DNA of 64,000 nt from positions 62,001 to 126,000 of the forward strand of contig JAFZLC010000013.1 in NCBI GenBank assembly GCA_017551675.1, given 5' to 3'. The translations under genes and the position numbers were made by a program. Positions 27,601 through 35,857 of the stretch are shown here, piece by piece. Origin of the DNA: Paludibacteraceae bacterium (GTDB taxonomy: Bacteria; Bacteroidota; Bacteroidia; Bacteroidales; Paludibacteraceae). Every line of letters starts with the position of its first letter. Position 1 is the stretch's first letter. The notes under the pieces were generated by a model. It ran no database searches. It had not been told where the DNA came from and worked only from the letters and a program-made list of their open reading frames with translations.

Positions 27601-27783
27601 AAAATCTATAATTTAGCAGAAAACAGCATGGATATCTGCGTGTATGACGTGAATGGCGTATGTATACATCGCATGACAAACGAGAAAAGATCTATTCTCT
27701 CTCTTCCATGCAAACAAGGTGTTTATGTAGTAAAACTATTGGTGAACGGACAAGAGAAGACAGACAAAGTGATTGCAAAATAA
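24673..27783 (+). CDS. Secreted GH43-GH30 fusion enzyme with ricin-type lectin and T9SS domains
   Basis: A 1036-residue multidomain protein. It has a signal peptide (about 1-26) and a GH43-like five-bladed propeller (about 28-345; LRDPFIMRS, TWAPEAIYND and VEGPTCFK contain the acidic residues expected). A GH30-like barrel (about 355-800) begins LEGWGVSLCWWAN; E531 in DPFNEPNTNYW is the likely acid/base and E634 in WMSETGAGG the likely nucleophile. A beta-trefoil ricin-type domain (about 815-960, ending HREWRVLAF) and a T9SS-type end (about 965-1036, closing with GVYVVKLLVNGQ) follow. The GWGxSLxWW opening recalls the GH30 beta-1,6-galactanase group, so the pair may attack type II arabinogalactan; that is inference. 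No SusCD genes are adjacent. Confidence 0.82.
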   Translation: MKHAFGIILRRIVVSVTLAFLCMPLFSEENYSAYLFAYFKGEGLAQGEQIYFAISQDGLHWTDLNEGNPVLTSSLGEKGLRDPFIMRSADGSKFYVIATDLKIYGNGNWTAAQTTGSKSIMVWESNDLIHWSDQRMCQVAPQGAGCTWAPEAIYNDETGEYIVFWSSKIPSSQNVANNDNTHRVYYCTTKDFVRFSEAKVWMELKNQSGRTISVIDATAIKVGNTYYRFKKNEATEAHKSGMPSSGKYIIMEKSNSLLGQWTEISSDMSQISGVEGPTCFKMNNEDKWCLFLDDFGGKGYYPLITSDLSSGKFTQLSSSQYSLPSVMRHGSVINLTESEYYGLLAQYDPSRMTTACINPAQRQQTLEGWGVSLCWWANMCGKWDDSKLDDIIQLLTSEDGLNYNIFRYNIGGGDDPSHYNGHMCNGKGKRAEMEGFKAGENTGYDWTKDAGQRKVLQKIKAARPDAIFEAFSNSAPYWMTYSGCSSGNSDAGKDNLKPAYYNQFCDYLIEVCKHFKDEYGVEFKTLDPFNEPNTNYWGANGGQEGCHFDPSSQVSLIRALYPKLKQSGLKTVISACDETSVTTAIDELKLYIKEGDIVPMLGQFNVHTYGGNVMDKSNLRDLIFETKLPFWMSETGAGGTGIAGNLSLAQRMFDDMNYLLPQAWVDWQYVEEGNDQWCLIKGDFSRQSYSIVKNCYVRMQVTRFIKQGYTLLSTGKSDLMAAISPDGTELVVVMLNTNTADKLINLDLSMLKNLSSTASLYVTNSKYDCKKMSDIEIENHQLNYLMGPQEISTVIIKMDKSDGVELFKEDVPYMMVPRSATSVVKAVGDGLKLSLFSAEDTLQRWYFHPLSNGNYCIYTKHDGQKLAITDDGTYYLKLSSYNENNKQQQFKIEALDDCCFKVISASNGKLFDLEGVNTISGTSVGVWEAGATGENAHREWRVLAFPYTYKSTGEESVVTEHNTDAMPYVFGEKNNIKIYNLAENSMDICVYDVNGVCIHRMTNEKRSILSLPCKQGVYVVKLLVNGQEKTDKVIAK

Positions 27784-27803
27784 TCCTTCCGTTCATAAAT
27801 TTT

Positions 27804-27879
27804 GGTGGGTTCTATAAAAAGTTCATCAAGCCATATTTCATGCTATTTATTTAAAAATGGTGAATTTATAGAACTTACC
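27804..27879. repeat. Inverted-repeat element, GGTGRGTTCTATAAA family (copy E)
   Basis: Arm 27804-27818 GGTGGGTTCTATAAA and arm 27865-27879 TTTATAGAACTTACC match at 13 of 15 inverted positions around 46 bases. It lies 20 bases after the GH43-GH30 stop and just before the glyS promoter. It is the cleanest copy in the window. Confidence 0.75.
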
Positions 27880-27903
27880 TTATGTTTTATGAGAAAAAAA
27901 AAC

Positions 27904-27911
27904 TAATTTTG
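27904..27911 (+). promoter_or_regulatory. -7 box of glyS
   Basis: TAATTTTG fits TAnnTTTG; 19 bases upstream is TATG, a weak -33. It gives a leader of about 50 bases. Confidence 0.5.
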
Positions 27912-27969
27912 TGCCCAATTTGTCAGTGGTTAAAAGCAGAGAAATTAAATAAATAATATAAAAATAGAT

Positions 27970-29517
27970 ATGGCTTCTCAAGAAGATGTTTTTAAACAAT
28001 TAGTGTCTCACTGTAAAGAGTATGGTTTTGTATTCCCTTCAAGTGAGATCTATGGTGGTTTAGGCGCTGTATATGACTATGGTCAGAATGGTGTCGAGTT
28101 GAAGAATAATATAAAGAAATTTTGGTGGGATAGTATGACGCTGTTGCACCAAAACATTGTTGGAATTGATGCAGCAATTTTCATGGATCCTACTACATGG
28201 AAGGCATCTGGACACGTAGATGCATTTAATGATCCATTGATTGATAATCGTGATTCAAAGAAACGTTATCGTGCTGATGTGTTGATTGAAGATCAAATTG
28301 CTAAGTATGATGATAAGATCAACAAAGAGGTAGAGAAAGCTGCTAAGAAGTTTGGAGACGCATTTGATGAGGAGAAGTTCAAAAGCACCAACCCTCGTGT
28401 GTTGGAACACATTGAGAAACGTGATGCACTTCATGCTCGTTTTGCAAAAGCATTGAACGATAATAACTTGGATGAACTAAAACAGATCATCTTGGATGAG
28501 GATATCGTATGTCCTATTAGTGGAACAAAGAACTGGACAGATGTTAAGCAATTTAACTTGATGTTTAAGACGGAAGTCGGTTCGACTGCAGATAGCACTA
28601 CTACCATCTACCTTCGTCCAGAGACTTGTCAGGGTATCTTTACTAACTTCTTGAACGTACAAAAAACAGGTCGTATGAAGATTCCTTTTGGTATCGCTCA
28701 GATTGGTAAGGCTTTCCGTAATGAGATCGTTGCTCGTCAGTTCATCTTCCGTATGCGTGAGTTTGAGCAAATGGAGATGCAGTTCTTCTGCAAACCTGGT
28801 ACAGAAATGGAGTGGTTCAAGCATTGGAAAGAGTTCCGTATGAAATGGCATAAGTCATTAGGCTTGGGCGACCAGAAATATCGTTACCACGATCATGATA
28901 AATTGGCTCACTATGCTAATGCAGCTACAGATATCGAGTTCCAAATGCCATTCGGATTCAAAGAGGTGGAGGGTATTCACTCTCGTACTAATTGGGATTT
29001 GTCTCGTCACGGTGAATTCTCTAAGAAGAAATTGGAATACTTCGATCCAGAAGAGAATAAATCTTACATCCCTTACGTAATCGAGACTTCCATCGGTGTG
29101 GACCGTATGTTCCTTTCTGTTATGGCTGGTTCTTACAAGGAAGAGGCTCTTGAAGGTGGCGACAAGCGTGTTGTCTTGACATTGCCTCCTGCATTGGCTC
29201 CTGTTAAGTGTGCTATCCTTCCTTTGTTGAAGAAAGATGGTCTTCCAGAGAAGGCTACAGAGATTATGAACGAGTTGAAGTTTGATTATAAGTGTGCTTA
29301 CGAGGAGAAAGATACTATTGGAAAACGTTATCGTCGTCAGGATGCTATCGGAACTCCATTCTGTGTAACTGTGGATCATCAGACTTTAACTGATAACACT
29401 GTAACATTGCGTTATCGTGATACAATGGAGCAAGACCGTGTGAAAATCGAAGATTTGCACAAGATTATCGGTGATGCGGTTAACATGCGCAATTTGTATA
29501 AGAAGATTGTTGGTTAA
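27970..29517 (+). CDS. glyS: Glycine-tRNA ligase, single-chain class II type
   Basis: A 515-residue homodimeric-type enzyme that charges tRNA-Gly. Seen: FVFPSSEIYGGLGAVYDYGQ (motif 1 region, residues 17-36), LRPETCQGIFTNF near 216, the motif 2 GKAFRNEIVARQFIFRMREF near 239-258, EMQFF, VIETSIGVDRMFL (motif 3) near 373, and a C-terminal anticodon-binding domain (about 395-515). This is the alpha2 form, not the alpha/beta glyQ-glyS form. It is monocistronic, between its own promoter and a terminator. Confidence 0.94.
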   Translation: MASQEDVFKQLVSHCKEYGFVFPSSEIYGGLGAVYDYGQNGVELKNNIKKFWWDSMTLLHQNIVGIDAAIFMDPTTWKASGHVDAFNDPLIDNRDSKKRYRADVLIEDQIAKYDDKINKEVEKAAKKFGDAFDEEKFKSTNPRVLEHIEKRDALHARFAKALNDNNLDELKQIILDEDIVCPISGTKNWTDVKQFNLMFKTEVGSTADSTTTIYLRPETCQGIFTNFLNVQKTGRMKIPFGIAQIGKAFRNEIVARQFIFRMREFEQMEMQFFCKPGTEMEWFKHWKEFRMKWHKSLGLGDQKYRYHDHDKLAHYANAATDIEFQMPFGFKEVEGIHSRTNWDLSRHGEFSKKKLEYFDPEENKSYIPYVIETSIGVDRMFLSVMAGSYKEEALEGGDKRVVLTLPPALAPVKCAILPLLKKDGLPEKATEIMNELKFDYKCAYEEKDTIGKRYRRQDAIGTPFCVTVDHQTLTDNTVTLRYRDTMEQDRVKIEDLHKIIGDAVNMRNLYKKIVG

Positions 29518-29539
29518 TCCAATCCAATACCAATAAAGC

Positions 29540-29574
29540 AAAGAGGACTCTGCTATAGCTGGGTCCTCTTTTTT
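29540..29574 (+). terminator. Terminator of glyS
   Basis: AAAGAGGAC pairs with GTCCTCTTT around 14 bases and is followed by more T. The TTG codon at 29573 falls in this T tract, which argues against it as the priA start. Confidence 0.85.
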
Positions 29575-29614
29575 GAAATTAAAAACATTATCAATCCATC
29601 GGACAGTTACCCTC

Positions 29615-32071
29615 ATGCAAATGTACATCGACGTCATATTACCATTGGCTTTGGCAAACACCTATACGTATAGGATGCCAGAAGAACTACAGTCGGATGC
29701 CAAGGTGGGTGCGCGTGTGATTGTGCCATTTCAGAAAAGTAAATTCTATACGGCATTGATCTACAATGTTCATTTCACAGAACCACAAGGTTTCGAGGTG
29801 AAAGAGGTTATCGCTCTTTTGGATTCTCAAAGCATTGTTCGTCCACAACAACTAAAACTATGGGAGTGGATAGCCAAGTACTATCAATGCACGTTGGGTG
29901 AAGTGTTCAAGGCGGCGTTACCGTCCGGACTTAAGATGGAGAGTGAAACAATCATATCTGCTGTGCCTGATTTTGAGGCCTCTTCACCCCTGAAAGATAG
30001 AGAACAACACTTGTTGGACTTGTTGGGTAATAAGTCGGTCTCCATTAGCGAACTGAACAAGGCAATGGATATGAAAAATGTCCTGCCTCTCGTAAAACGT
30101 ATGATGGAGATGGGTGCGGTTGAGATTACGGAATCCATTGAGGAAAAATATAAACCTAAAATGGATTTCTTTGTACGTCTTTCTGAATTCTATCATAAAG
30201 AGGATCAACTCTCTGCTCTCATCGATTCTTTGGCTAAATATCCTAAGCAGGAGCAGATGATAATGACCTATCTGCAACTTTCACAATTCCTACAGAAAAG
30301 AGCTGTGCAAGAGGTCTCCAAAAGAGAGCTGATGAAACGATGCGATTCTGTTTCGGCGCTTGGCACACTTGAGAAGAAAGGTGTGCTTGAGATATATAAG
30401 AAAGAGGTCGGACGATTGAATGCCAAGGTGAATGAGGTGAATCCTCTATCTCCATTATCAGAAGTTCAACAACGGGTGTATGAAAGTATTCTGCAACAGT
30501 TTGCAGAGAAACAAACCGTTCTGTTACATGGTGTCACATCATCAGGTAAAACAGAGATCTATCTTCATCTGATACAACACATGATGGAGCAAGGTAAGCA
30601 GGTGTTGTTCCTGTTGCCAGAGATTGCTCTGACCACTCAGATTACCAACCGATTGCGTCGTGTGTTAGGAAACAGCCTGTTGGTCTACCATTCAAAGTTC
30701 TCCGATGCAGAACGAGTGGAGGTGTGGAAACGCCTGTTGGATGATAATTCAGATGTGAAGGTGATATTAGGTGTTCGTTCATCCGTCTTTTTACCGTTCA
30801 AAGATTTAGGATTGGTGATTGTGGATGAGGAACATGAAAACTCCTATAAACAATTTGACCCAGCACCGCGCTATCATGCAGGCAATGCCGCTATCGTATT
30901 GGGGCATATCATGCATGGAAATGTGTTGTTAGGATCGGCAACCCCTTCTATCGAAACCTATACAAATGCGCAGAAAGGCAAGTATGGCTTTGTGGAGTTG
31001 ATGGAGCGCTACGAAGGCATTGAGATGCCAGAGATCCTTGTGGCAGACGTAAAAGAAGCAAGACGCAAGAAGGAGATGGTGATGCATTTCACCCCATTGC
31101 TGTTGACGCAAATGAGAAAGGCTTTGGAACGAAAGGAACAGGTCATCTTGTTTCAAAACAGACGAGGTTATTCTCCCTATATGGAGTGCCGTACCTGTTC
31201 AGCCACACCACGATGCATGAATTGTGATATCAGCCTTTCGTATCATAAGAATACCAATCAGTTGGTCTGTCACTATTGTGGCTATTCGATACCTGTTCCC
31301 TATACCTGTCCGGCATGTGGAATGCCCACGTTGTCACCTGTAGGTTTAGGTACAGAACAGATAGAAGCAGAGGTAGAACAGCTGTTTCCAGAGGCGAAGG
31401 TGGCACGCCTGGATTTGGATGTCGCTAAATCGCGTAAAAGCTACGAAGGAATCATCTCCCAATTTGAACAGGGTGAAATCGATATCCTTGTGGGAACACA
31501 GATGATTTCCAAAGGATTGGACTTTGAAAGAGTTCGCTTGGTGGGAATTATGAATGCGGATTCAACCCTGAACTTCCCTGATTTTCGGTCGTTTGAGCGA
31601 TCATTCCAAATGTTCTCGCAGGTGGCGGGACGAGCAGGTCGTAAGAACAATCGAGGCATCGTAGTGCTTCAGACGGGGGCACCCGACCATCCCGTTGTGC
31701 AAATGGTTCGACAGAATGATTATCAAGGAATGTTTCGTCAGCAGATGATAGAACGCTATGAGTATAAATATCCACCTTACTATCGCTTGATTTTTGTCTA
31801 TTTGAAATCAAAAGACCCGTTAGTATTGGATAGTGCAGCCAATTGCCTTGCCGATGGAATGAGAAAGGTCTTTGCAGATAGAGTATATGGACCAGATAAA
31901 CCATTAGTGGCTCGAATACAGACGTTTTACCTAAAAAAAATAATGCTGAAGGTGGAGGCTCAAGCATCCTTCGATAAAGCAAAAGAGCTATTGAGAGAAT
32001 TGACGAATGAGTTATTGGCACAGAAGGCATACAAAAACGTAGTTGTCAATGTCGATGTGGATCCAATGTAG
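29615..32071 (+). CDS. priA: Primosomal protein N' (PriA helicase)
   Basis: An 818-residue 3'-to-5' DNA helicase that restarts stalled replication forks. It has an N-terminal 3'-end-binding domain (IDVILPLALANTYTYRMPE) and a winged-helix part. The helicase core has Walker A HGVTSSGKTEIYL, Walker B IVDEEHENSYKQ and GSATPSIET. A zinc-binding insert follows (CRTCSATPRCMNCD then CHYCG and CPACG), then GTQMISKGLDFERV and QVAGRAGR. The ATG at 29615 starts the conserved domain; an in-frame TTG at 29573 is rejected because it lies in the glyS terminator. Confidence 0.94.
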   Translation: MQMYIDVILPLALANTYTYRMPEELQSDAKVGARVIVPFQKSKFYTALIYNVHFTEPQGFEVKEVIALLDSQSIVRPQQLKLWEWIAKYYQCTLGEVFKAALPSGLKMESETIISAVPDFEASSPLKDREQHLLDLLGNKSVSISELNKAMDMKNVLPLVKRMMEMGAVEITESIEEKYKPKMDFFVRLSEFYHKEDQLSALIDSLAKYPKQEQMIMTYLQLSQFLQKRAVQEVSKRELMKRCDSVSALGTLEKKGVLEIYKKEVGRLNAKVNEVNPLSPLSEVQQRVYESILQQFAEKQTVLLHGVTSSGKTEIYLHLIQHMMEQGKQVLFLLPEIALTTQITNRLRRVLGNSLLVYHSKFSDAERVEVWKRLLDDNSDVKVILGVRSSVFLPFKDLGLVIVDEEHENSYKQFDPAPRYHAGNAAIVLGHIMHGNVLLGSATPSIETYTNAQKGKYGFVELMERYEGIEMPEILVADVKEARRKKEMVMHFTPLLLTQMRKALERKEQVILFQNRRGYSPYMECRTCSATPRCMNCDISLSYHKNTNQLVCHYCGYSIPVPYTCPACGMPTLSPVGLGTEQIEAEVEQLFPEAKVARLDLDVAKSRKSYEGIISQFEQGEIDILVGTQMISKGLDFERVRLVGIMNADSTLNFPDFRSFERSFQMFSQVAGRAGRKNNRGIVVLQTGAPDHPVVQMVRQNDYQGMFRQQMIERYEYKYPPYYRLIFVYLKSKDPLVLDSAANCLADGMRKVFADRVYGPDKPLVARIQTFYLKKIMLKVEAQASFDKAKELLRELTNELLAQKAYKNVVVNVDVDPM

Positions 32072-32107
32072 TTTTCTTCCAATATTTTTCGTAATTTTGC
32101 ACCGCAT

Positions 32108-32125
32108 GGTCGAATTACATTCGCC
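32108..32125. repeat. Degenerate REP-like palindrome
   Basis: GGTCGAAT-TAC-ATTCGCC, an imperfect palindrome related to the clearer copy 22 bases downstream. The two are separated by unrelated sequence. Confidence 0.4.
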
Positions 32126-32146
32126 GTGTGTTGGTGCTCATTTCAT

Positions 32147-32168
32147 GTAGGGGCGAATAGTATTCGCC
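32147..32168. repeat. REP-like palindrome with GTAG head
   Basis: GTAGG then GGCGAATA-G-TATTCGCC, a perfect 8-bp inverted repeat. It sits in the 131-base gap between priA and the DEAD-box helicase gene, 35 bases before the latter's start. Confidence 0.6.
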
Positions 32169-32202
32169 TATATTGAATAAAGAAATAACTTTTTGAAAAA
32201 AT

Positions 32203-33615
32203 ATGAAGTTTGATGAATTGAATTTAGAGCAAAGTCTGATGGAAGGACTTTCCGCAATGAATTTTCAAGATATGACGCCTGTGCAAGAACAGGCAATCCC
32301 TTTGATTTTAGACGGTAAAGATATTATAGCATGTGCTCAGACGGGTACAGGAAAGACGGCAGCCTATCTGTTGCCGTTGTTAAATAAGATGTTGACGGAA
32401 AAACATGATGAGGATGCGGTGAATGCCATTATTATGGCACCTACTCGAGAGTTGGCACAGCAGATAGATCAGCAGTTGGAAGGGTTTTCTTATTTTTTAC
32501 CGGTTAGTTCCGTTGCAGTTTACGGAGGAAATGATGCCGGAGCATGGGACCAGCAGAAGAGAGCCCTGAAGATGGGTGCCGATTTCGTAATCGCTACGCC
32601 AGGACGTTTGATTTCACACATTTCGTTGGATAATGTAGACTTTTCGAAAGTGAGTTATTTCGTTTTAGATGAAGCCGACCGTATGTTGGATATGGGCTTT
32701 TACGATGATATAATTCAGATTGTGAAGAAGTTGCCTGAGAAACGTCAGACTATTATGTTTTCTGCTACGATGCCACCTAAAATACGTAAATTGGCAGAAA
32801 CCATCTTGCACGAGCCAGCTATGGTGAATATCGCCATCTCCAAACCAGCCGATGGCATAGAACAAGGAGCCTATGTATGTTATGAAGCGCAGAAATTACG
32901 CCTGCTCACATCCATATTGAAAAACGATGAAACGTTAAAAACCATTGTCTTTTCCTCTTCAAAACTGAAGGTGAAGGAGATGACCCGACAGTTGCGTCGC
33001 CAAGGAGTACAAGTGGCTGAGATTCATTCAGATTTGGATCAAGAAGAACGAGATGCCGCTTTGTTGGATTTCAAAAATGGGAAAGTGAAGGTGCTTGTTG
33101 CCACTGATATTGTTTCGAGAGGTATTGATATTGATGATATTGAGTTGGTTATCAATTATGATGTGCCACGAGATGTAGAGGATTATATCCATAGAATTGG
33201 TCGTACGGCTCGAGCTAATCGAAAGGGTAGAGGTCTAACCTTTATTTCGGAGGAAGATCAGGAGAGATTCTATAAAGTAGAACGCTTTTTGGATAAGGTG
33301 ATTGATAAGTTGCCTATGCCGGAGGATTTGGGCGACGGACCAGAGTACGCTCCAAAGCCAAAGAGTAAGGGCCCTCGAAGAGGTAGAGGAGGTCATCACA
33401 ATCACAGAGGAGACCACTCGTCGTCTTCATCACATAGAAATGTGAGGAGAGGGAATCCACAAGAGAGACCTGTAAACGAGCATAAAGAGAACGAGAGACG
33501 AGAAGGAGAGGGGAAGACATCATCTCAGCATCGAAGAAGACCTTTCCACAGAAATAAGAAGAGAGAAGAGAATGGAAACACACAAAGAAGATCAGATGGA
33601 GCAAAAGAAGTATAA
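32203..33615 (+). CDS. DEAD-box ATP-dependent RNA helicase
   Basis: A 470-residue RNA helicase. Q motif region MNFQDMTPVQEQAIPLIL, motif I AQTGTGKTAAYLLPLL near 46, PTRELAQQ, TPGRL, motif II LDEADRMLDMGF near 154, motif III SAT, then in domain 2 ATDIVSRGIDIDDIELVINYD and HRIGRTAR. The last 85 residues are a basic, Arg/Gly/His-rich tail that likely binds RNA, as in RhlE/CsdA-type enzymes. A role in ribosome assembly or cold adaptation is inferred. The next gene overlaps its end. Confidence 0.93.
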   Translation: MKFDELNLEQSLMEGLSAMNFQDMTPVQEQAIPLILDGKDIIACAQTGTGKTAAYLLPLLNKMLTEKHDEDAVNAIIMAPTRELAQQIDQQLEGFSYFLPVSSVAVYGGNDAGAWDQQKRALKMGADFVIATPGRLISHISLDNVDFSKVSYFVLDEADRMLDMGFYDDIIQIVKKLPEKRQTIMFSATMPPKIRKLAETILHEPAMVNIAISKPADGIEQGAYVCYEAQKLRLLTSILKNDETLKTIVFSSSKLKVKEMTRQLRRQGVQVAEIHSDLDQEERDAALLDFKNGKVKVLVATDIVSRGIDIDDIELVINYDVPRDVEDYIHRIGRTARANRKGRGLTFISEEDQERFYKVERFLDKVIDKLPMPEDLGDGPEYAPKPKSKGPRRGRGGHHNHRGDHSSSSSHRNVRRGNPQERPVNEHKENERREGEGKTSSQHRRRPFHRNKKREENGNTQRRSDGAKEV

Positions 33616-34081
33616 CATATTATTTGTATGTCTAGGAAATATTTGTCGTTCAGCAGCGGCAGAGGCCGTGATGAAGTCTATTTTGAAGAAGCATAACGAC
33701 GAACGATTTTATGTAGATTCAGCAGGTATCCTTAGTTATCATCAAGGAGAACCAGCAGATTCGAGAATGCGCTATTTCGCTGGGCAACGAGGTTATGATG
33801 TAACTTCCATATCCAGACCAGTGAAAGGGTATGACTTTGAACAATTTGATATAATTATTGGTATGGATGATTCCAATGTGGAGGATTTGAAGGAACGAGC
33901 AACAACGATTGAGCAGGAGAGCAAGATTCATAAGATGACGGAGTTTACCACACGGACATCAGCCACGAGTGTGCCAGATCCCTATTATGGTGGAAATGAA
34001 GGGTTTGAGCGTGTGATGGATTTGTTGGAGGAGACCTGTGAGGGGTTGTATCAGTATTTGATCCGTACGATTTATGCATAA
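33596..34081 (+). CDS. Low-molecular-weight protein-tyrosine phosphatase
   Basis: A 161-residue phosphatase. The P-loop is FVCLGNICRSAAAEAV, giving the C-x5-R signature with the nucleophile cysteine, and the general-acid aspartate is in VPDPYYGG near the C-terminus. Usual family members read CRSP in the loop; here it is CRSA. The ATG at 33596 overlaps the helicase gene by 20 bases; an ATG at 33572 would overlap by 44 and add eight polar residues. The overlap suggests coupled translation. Substrates are unknown; such enzymes often regulate exopolysaccharide tyrosine kinases, but none is nearby. Confidence 0.9.
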   Translation: MEQKKYNILFVCLGNICRSAAAEAVMKSILKKHNDERFYVDSAGILSYHQGEPADSRMRYFAGQRGYDVTSISRPVKGYDFEQFDIIIGMDDSNVEDLKERATTIEQESKIHKMTEFTTRTSATSVPDPYYGGNEGFERVMDLLEETCEGLYQYLIRTIYA

Positions 34082-34423
34082 AATCGCATAAATATACATC
34101 TGTCAAAAAGATAGTATAAGAGGTAAAAAAGGGTGACAGATGCTTAAAAAAGGGTGGTTTCGTGTCGGTAAATAAGAGAAGAATAGATGCCAGGCGTGAT
34201 ATTGGGGGCAAGAAGTGACAAAATGATTTTATTTAAAGGTTTTCTCTGACAAAAATTTTTTATAAATTTTGAATAATAAACTTTTTGCTTAAAAAAACTG
34301 AAAAAAAATTTTTTATGTAAGTGAATAAGTTTGTATATTTGCATTGTTTTTGAATAAAAACGGTAAGATAAGATTGATTCGGAAAAAGAATACTAGTAAT
34401 TTAAATTTTAAATAGAATACAAA
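34082..34423 (+). promoter_or_regulatory. Intergenic region with gdhA promoter
   Basis: 342 bases without a gene. The -7 box TATATTTG is at 34334-34341, with TTTT 19 bases upstream at 34311-34314. Transcription would start near 34348, giving a leader of about 75 bases. An inverted repeat CATCTGTCA/TGACAGATG lies at 34097-34142, after the phosphatase gene, without a T tract. Nothing else is recognised. Confidence 0.6.
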
Positions 34424-35779
34424 ATGGATGCAAAAGTAAAAGAATTCATGGACAAGGTGATCGCTAAGAATCCAGGCGAGGCACCATTCCACCAAGCAGT
34501 TCAGGAGGTTGTAGAGTCTTTGATGCCATTTATCGAGGCTAACCCTAAGTACAAAGAGGCTAAGATTCTTGAAAGAATGTGTGAGCCTGAGAGAGTAATC
34601 ATCTTCCGTGTTCCTTGGATTGACGATAAAGGAGAGTTCCAAATCAATCGTGGTTTCCGTGTACAAATGAACAGTGCTATCGGTCCTTACAAAGGAGGTA
34701 TCCGTTTGCACCCTTCAGTAAACTTGGGTCTTTTGAAATTCTTGGCTTTTGAGCAAGTTTTGAAGAACTCTTTGACTACTCTTCCAATGGGTGGTGGTAA
34801 AGGTGGTTCTGACTTCGACTCTAAGGGTAAATCAGACAATGAGGTTATGCGTTTCTGCCAAAGCTTCATGACTGAGTTGTTCCGTCACATTGGTGCTGAC
34901 ACTGACGTTCCTGCTGGTGATATAGGAACTGGTGCACGTGAGGTTGGTTTCATGTTCGGACAATATAAGAGATTGAGAAACGAATTCGTAGGTGTTTTGA
35001 CTGGTAAGGGTCTTTCATTCGGTGGATCATTGATCCGTCCTGAGGCTACTGGTTACGGAACAACTTACTTCGCACAATATATGTTGGAGACTAAGGGTGA
35101 TACTTTGAAAGGTAAAACTGTTGCTATCTCTGGTTCTGGTAACGTTGCTCAATATGCAGTTGAGAAATGTACTCAATTAGGTGCTAAGGTTCTTACAGTA
35201 TCTGACTCTAACGGTTCTATCTACGATCCAGACGGAATCTCTAAAGAGAAGTTGGATTTCATCTTCGAATTGAAGAATGTAAAACGTGGCCGTATCAAAG
35301 AATATGCAGCTAAATATCCATCTGCTAAATATTTCGAGAACCAACGTCCTTGGCAAATCGCTGACATCAAGTCTCTTGATGTAGCTATGCCATGTGCAAC
35401 TCAAAACGAGCTTGACGGTGATGATGCAAAGGCACTTCTTGCTAAAGGTGTTAAGGTAGTTGCTGAGGGTGCTAACATGCCTTCTACTATCGATGCTGTT
35501 AACGCATTCATCGCTGCTAAGATCCTTTACTCTCCAGGTAAGGCTTCTAACGCTGGTGGTGTTGCAACTTCAGGTTTGGAGATGTGCCAAAACTCTGGTC
35601 GTATCTCTTGGACAGCTGAGGAAGTTGACAACAAGTTGAAGGGTATCATGAAGAATATCCACGACAACTGCGTTAAATATGGTAAGGAAGCTGACGGTAC
35701 TGTTAACTATGTTAAGGGTGCTAACATTGCAGGTTTCGTAAAAGTTGCTGATGCAATGCTTGCTCAAGGATTAGTATAA
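34424..35779 (+). CDS. gdhA: Glutamate dehydrogenase
   Basis: A 451-residue hexameric-type enzyme that interconverts glutamate with 2-oxoglutarate and ammonia. Seen: RGFRVQMNSAIGPYKGGIRL near residue 73, LPMGGGKGGSDFD near 123-135 with the catalytic lysine, PAGDIGTGAREVGFMFGQY near 164, and the Rossmann GSGNVAQYAVEKC near 238. Length and motifs fit the small, NADP-type family I; cofactor choice is inferred. It uses an unusually uniform set of codons (many GGT, AAG, GCT, TCT), as expected for a highly expressed gene. It has its own promoter and terminator. Confidence 0.94.
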   Translation: MDAKVKEFMDKVIAKNPGEAPFHQAVQEVVESLMPFIEANPKYKEAKILERMCEPERVIIFRVPWIDDKGEFQINRGFRVQMNSAIGPYKGGIRLHPSVNLGLLKFLAFEQVLKNSLTTLPMGGGKGGSDFDSKGKSDNEVMRFCQSFMTELFRHIGADTDVPAGDIGTGAREVGFMFGQYKRLRNEFVGVLTGKGLSFGGSLIRPEATGYGTTYFAQYMLETKGDTLKGKTVAISGSGNVAQYAVEKCTQLGAKVLTVSDSNGSIYDPDGISKEKLDFIFELKNVKRGRIKEYAAKYPSAKYFENQRPWQIADIKSLDVAMPCATQNELDGDDAKALLAKGVKVVAEGANMPSTIDAVNAFIAAKILYSPGKASNAGGVATSGLEMCQNSGRISWTAEEVDNKLKGIMKNIHDNCVKYGKEADGTVNYVKGANIAGFVKVADAMLAQGLV

Positions 35780-35798
35780 TAAAATCCGATACGATAAA

Positions 35799-35832
35799 AA
35801 TCCCCGTCGTGTTCTCGCTTCGGGGATTTTTT
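35799..35832 (+). terminator. Terminator of gdhA
   Basis: AATCCCCG pairs perfectly with CGGGGATT around a 14-base loop, followed by T's. Confidence 0.9.
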
Positions 35833-35857
35833 ATTAAAACTATAAATAAATATTACA

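Noticed and set aside
28858-29379. 173-codon open frame on the minus strand
   Set aside because: It is antisense to the conserved core of glyS and has no protein-like features.
29573-29614. TTG start giving a 14-residue longer PriA
   Set aside because: The TTG lies in the T run of the glyS terminator and the added residues are not protein-like compared with relatives.
31548-32030. 160-codon open frame on the minus strand
   Set aside because: It is a shadow of the C-terminal part of priA.
34097-34142. CATCTGTCA/TGACAGATG inverted repeat as a terminator
   Set aside because: The loop is 28 bases and no T run follows on either strand; possibly an operator, but there is a single copy and no support.
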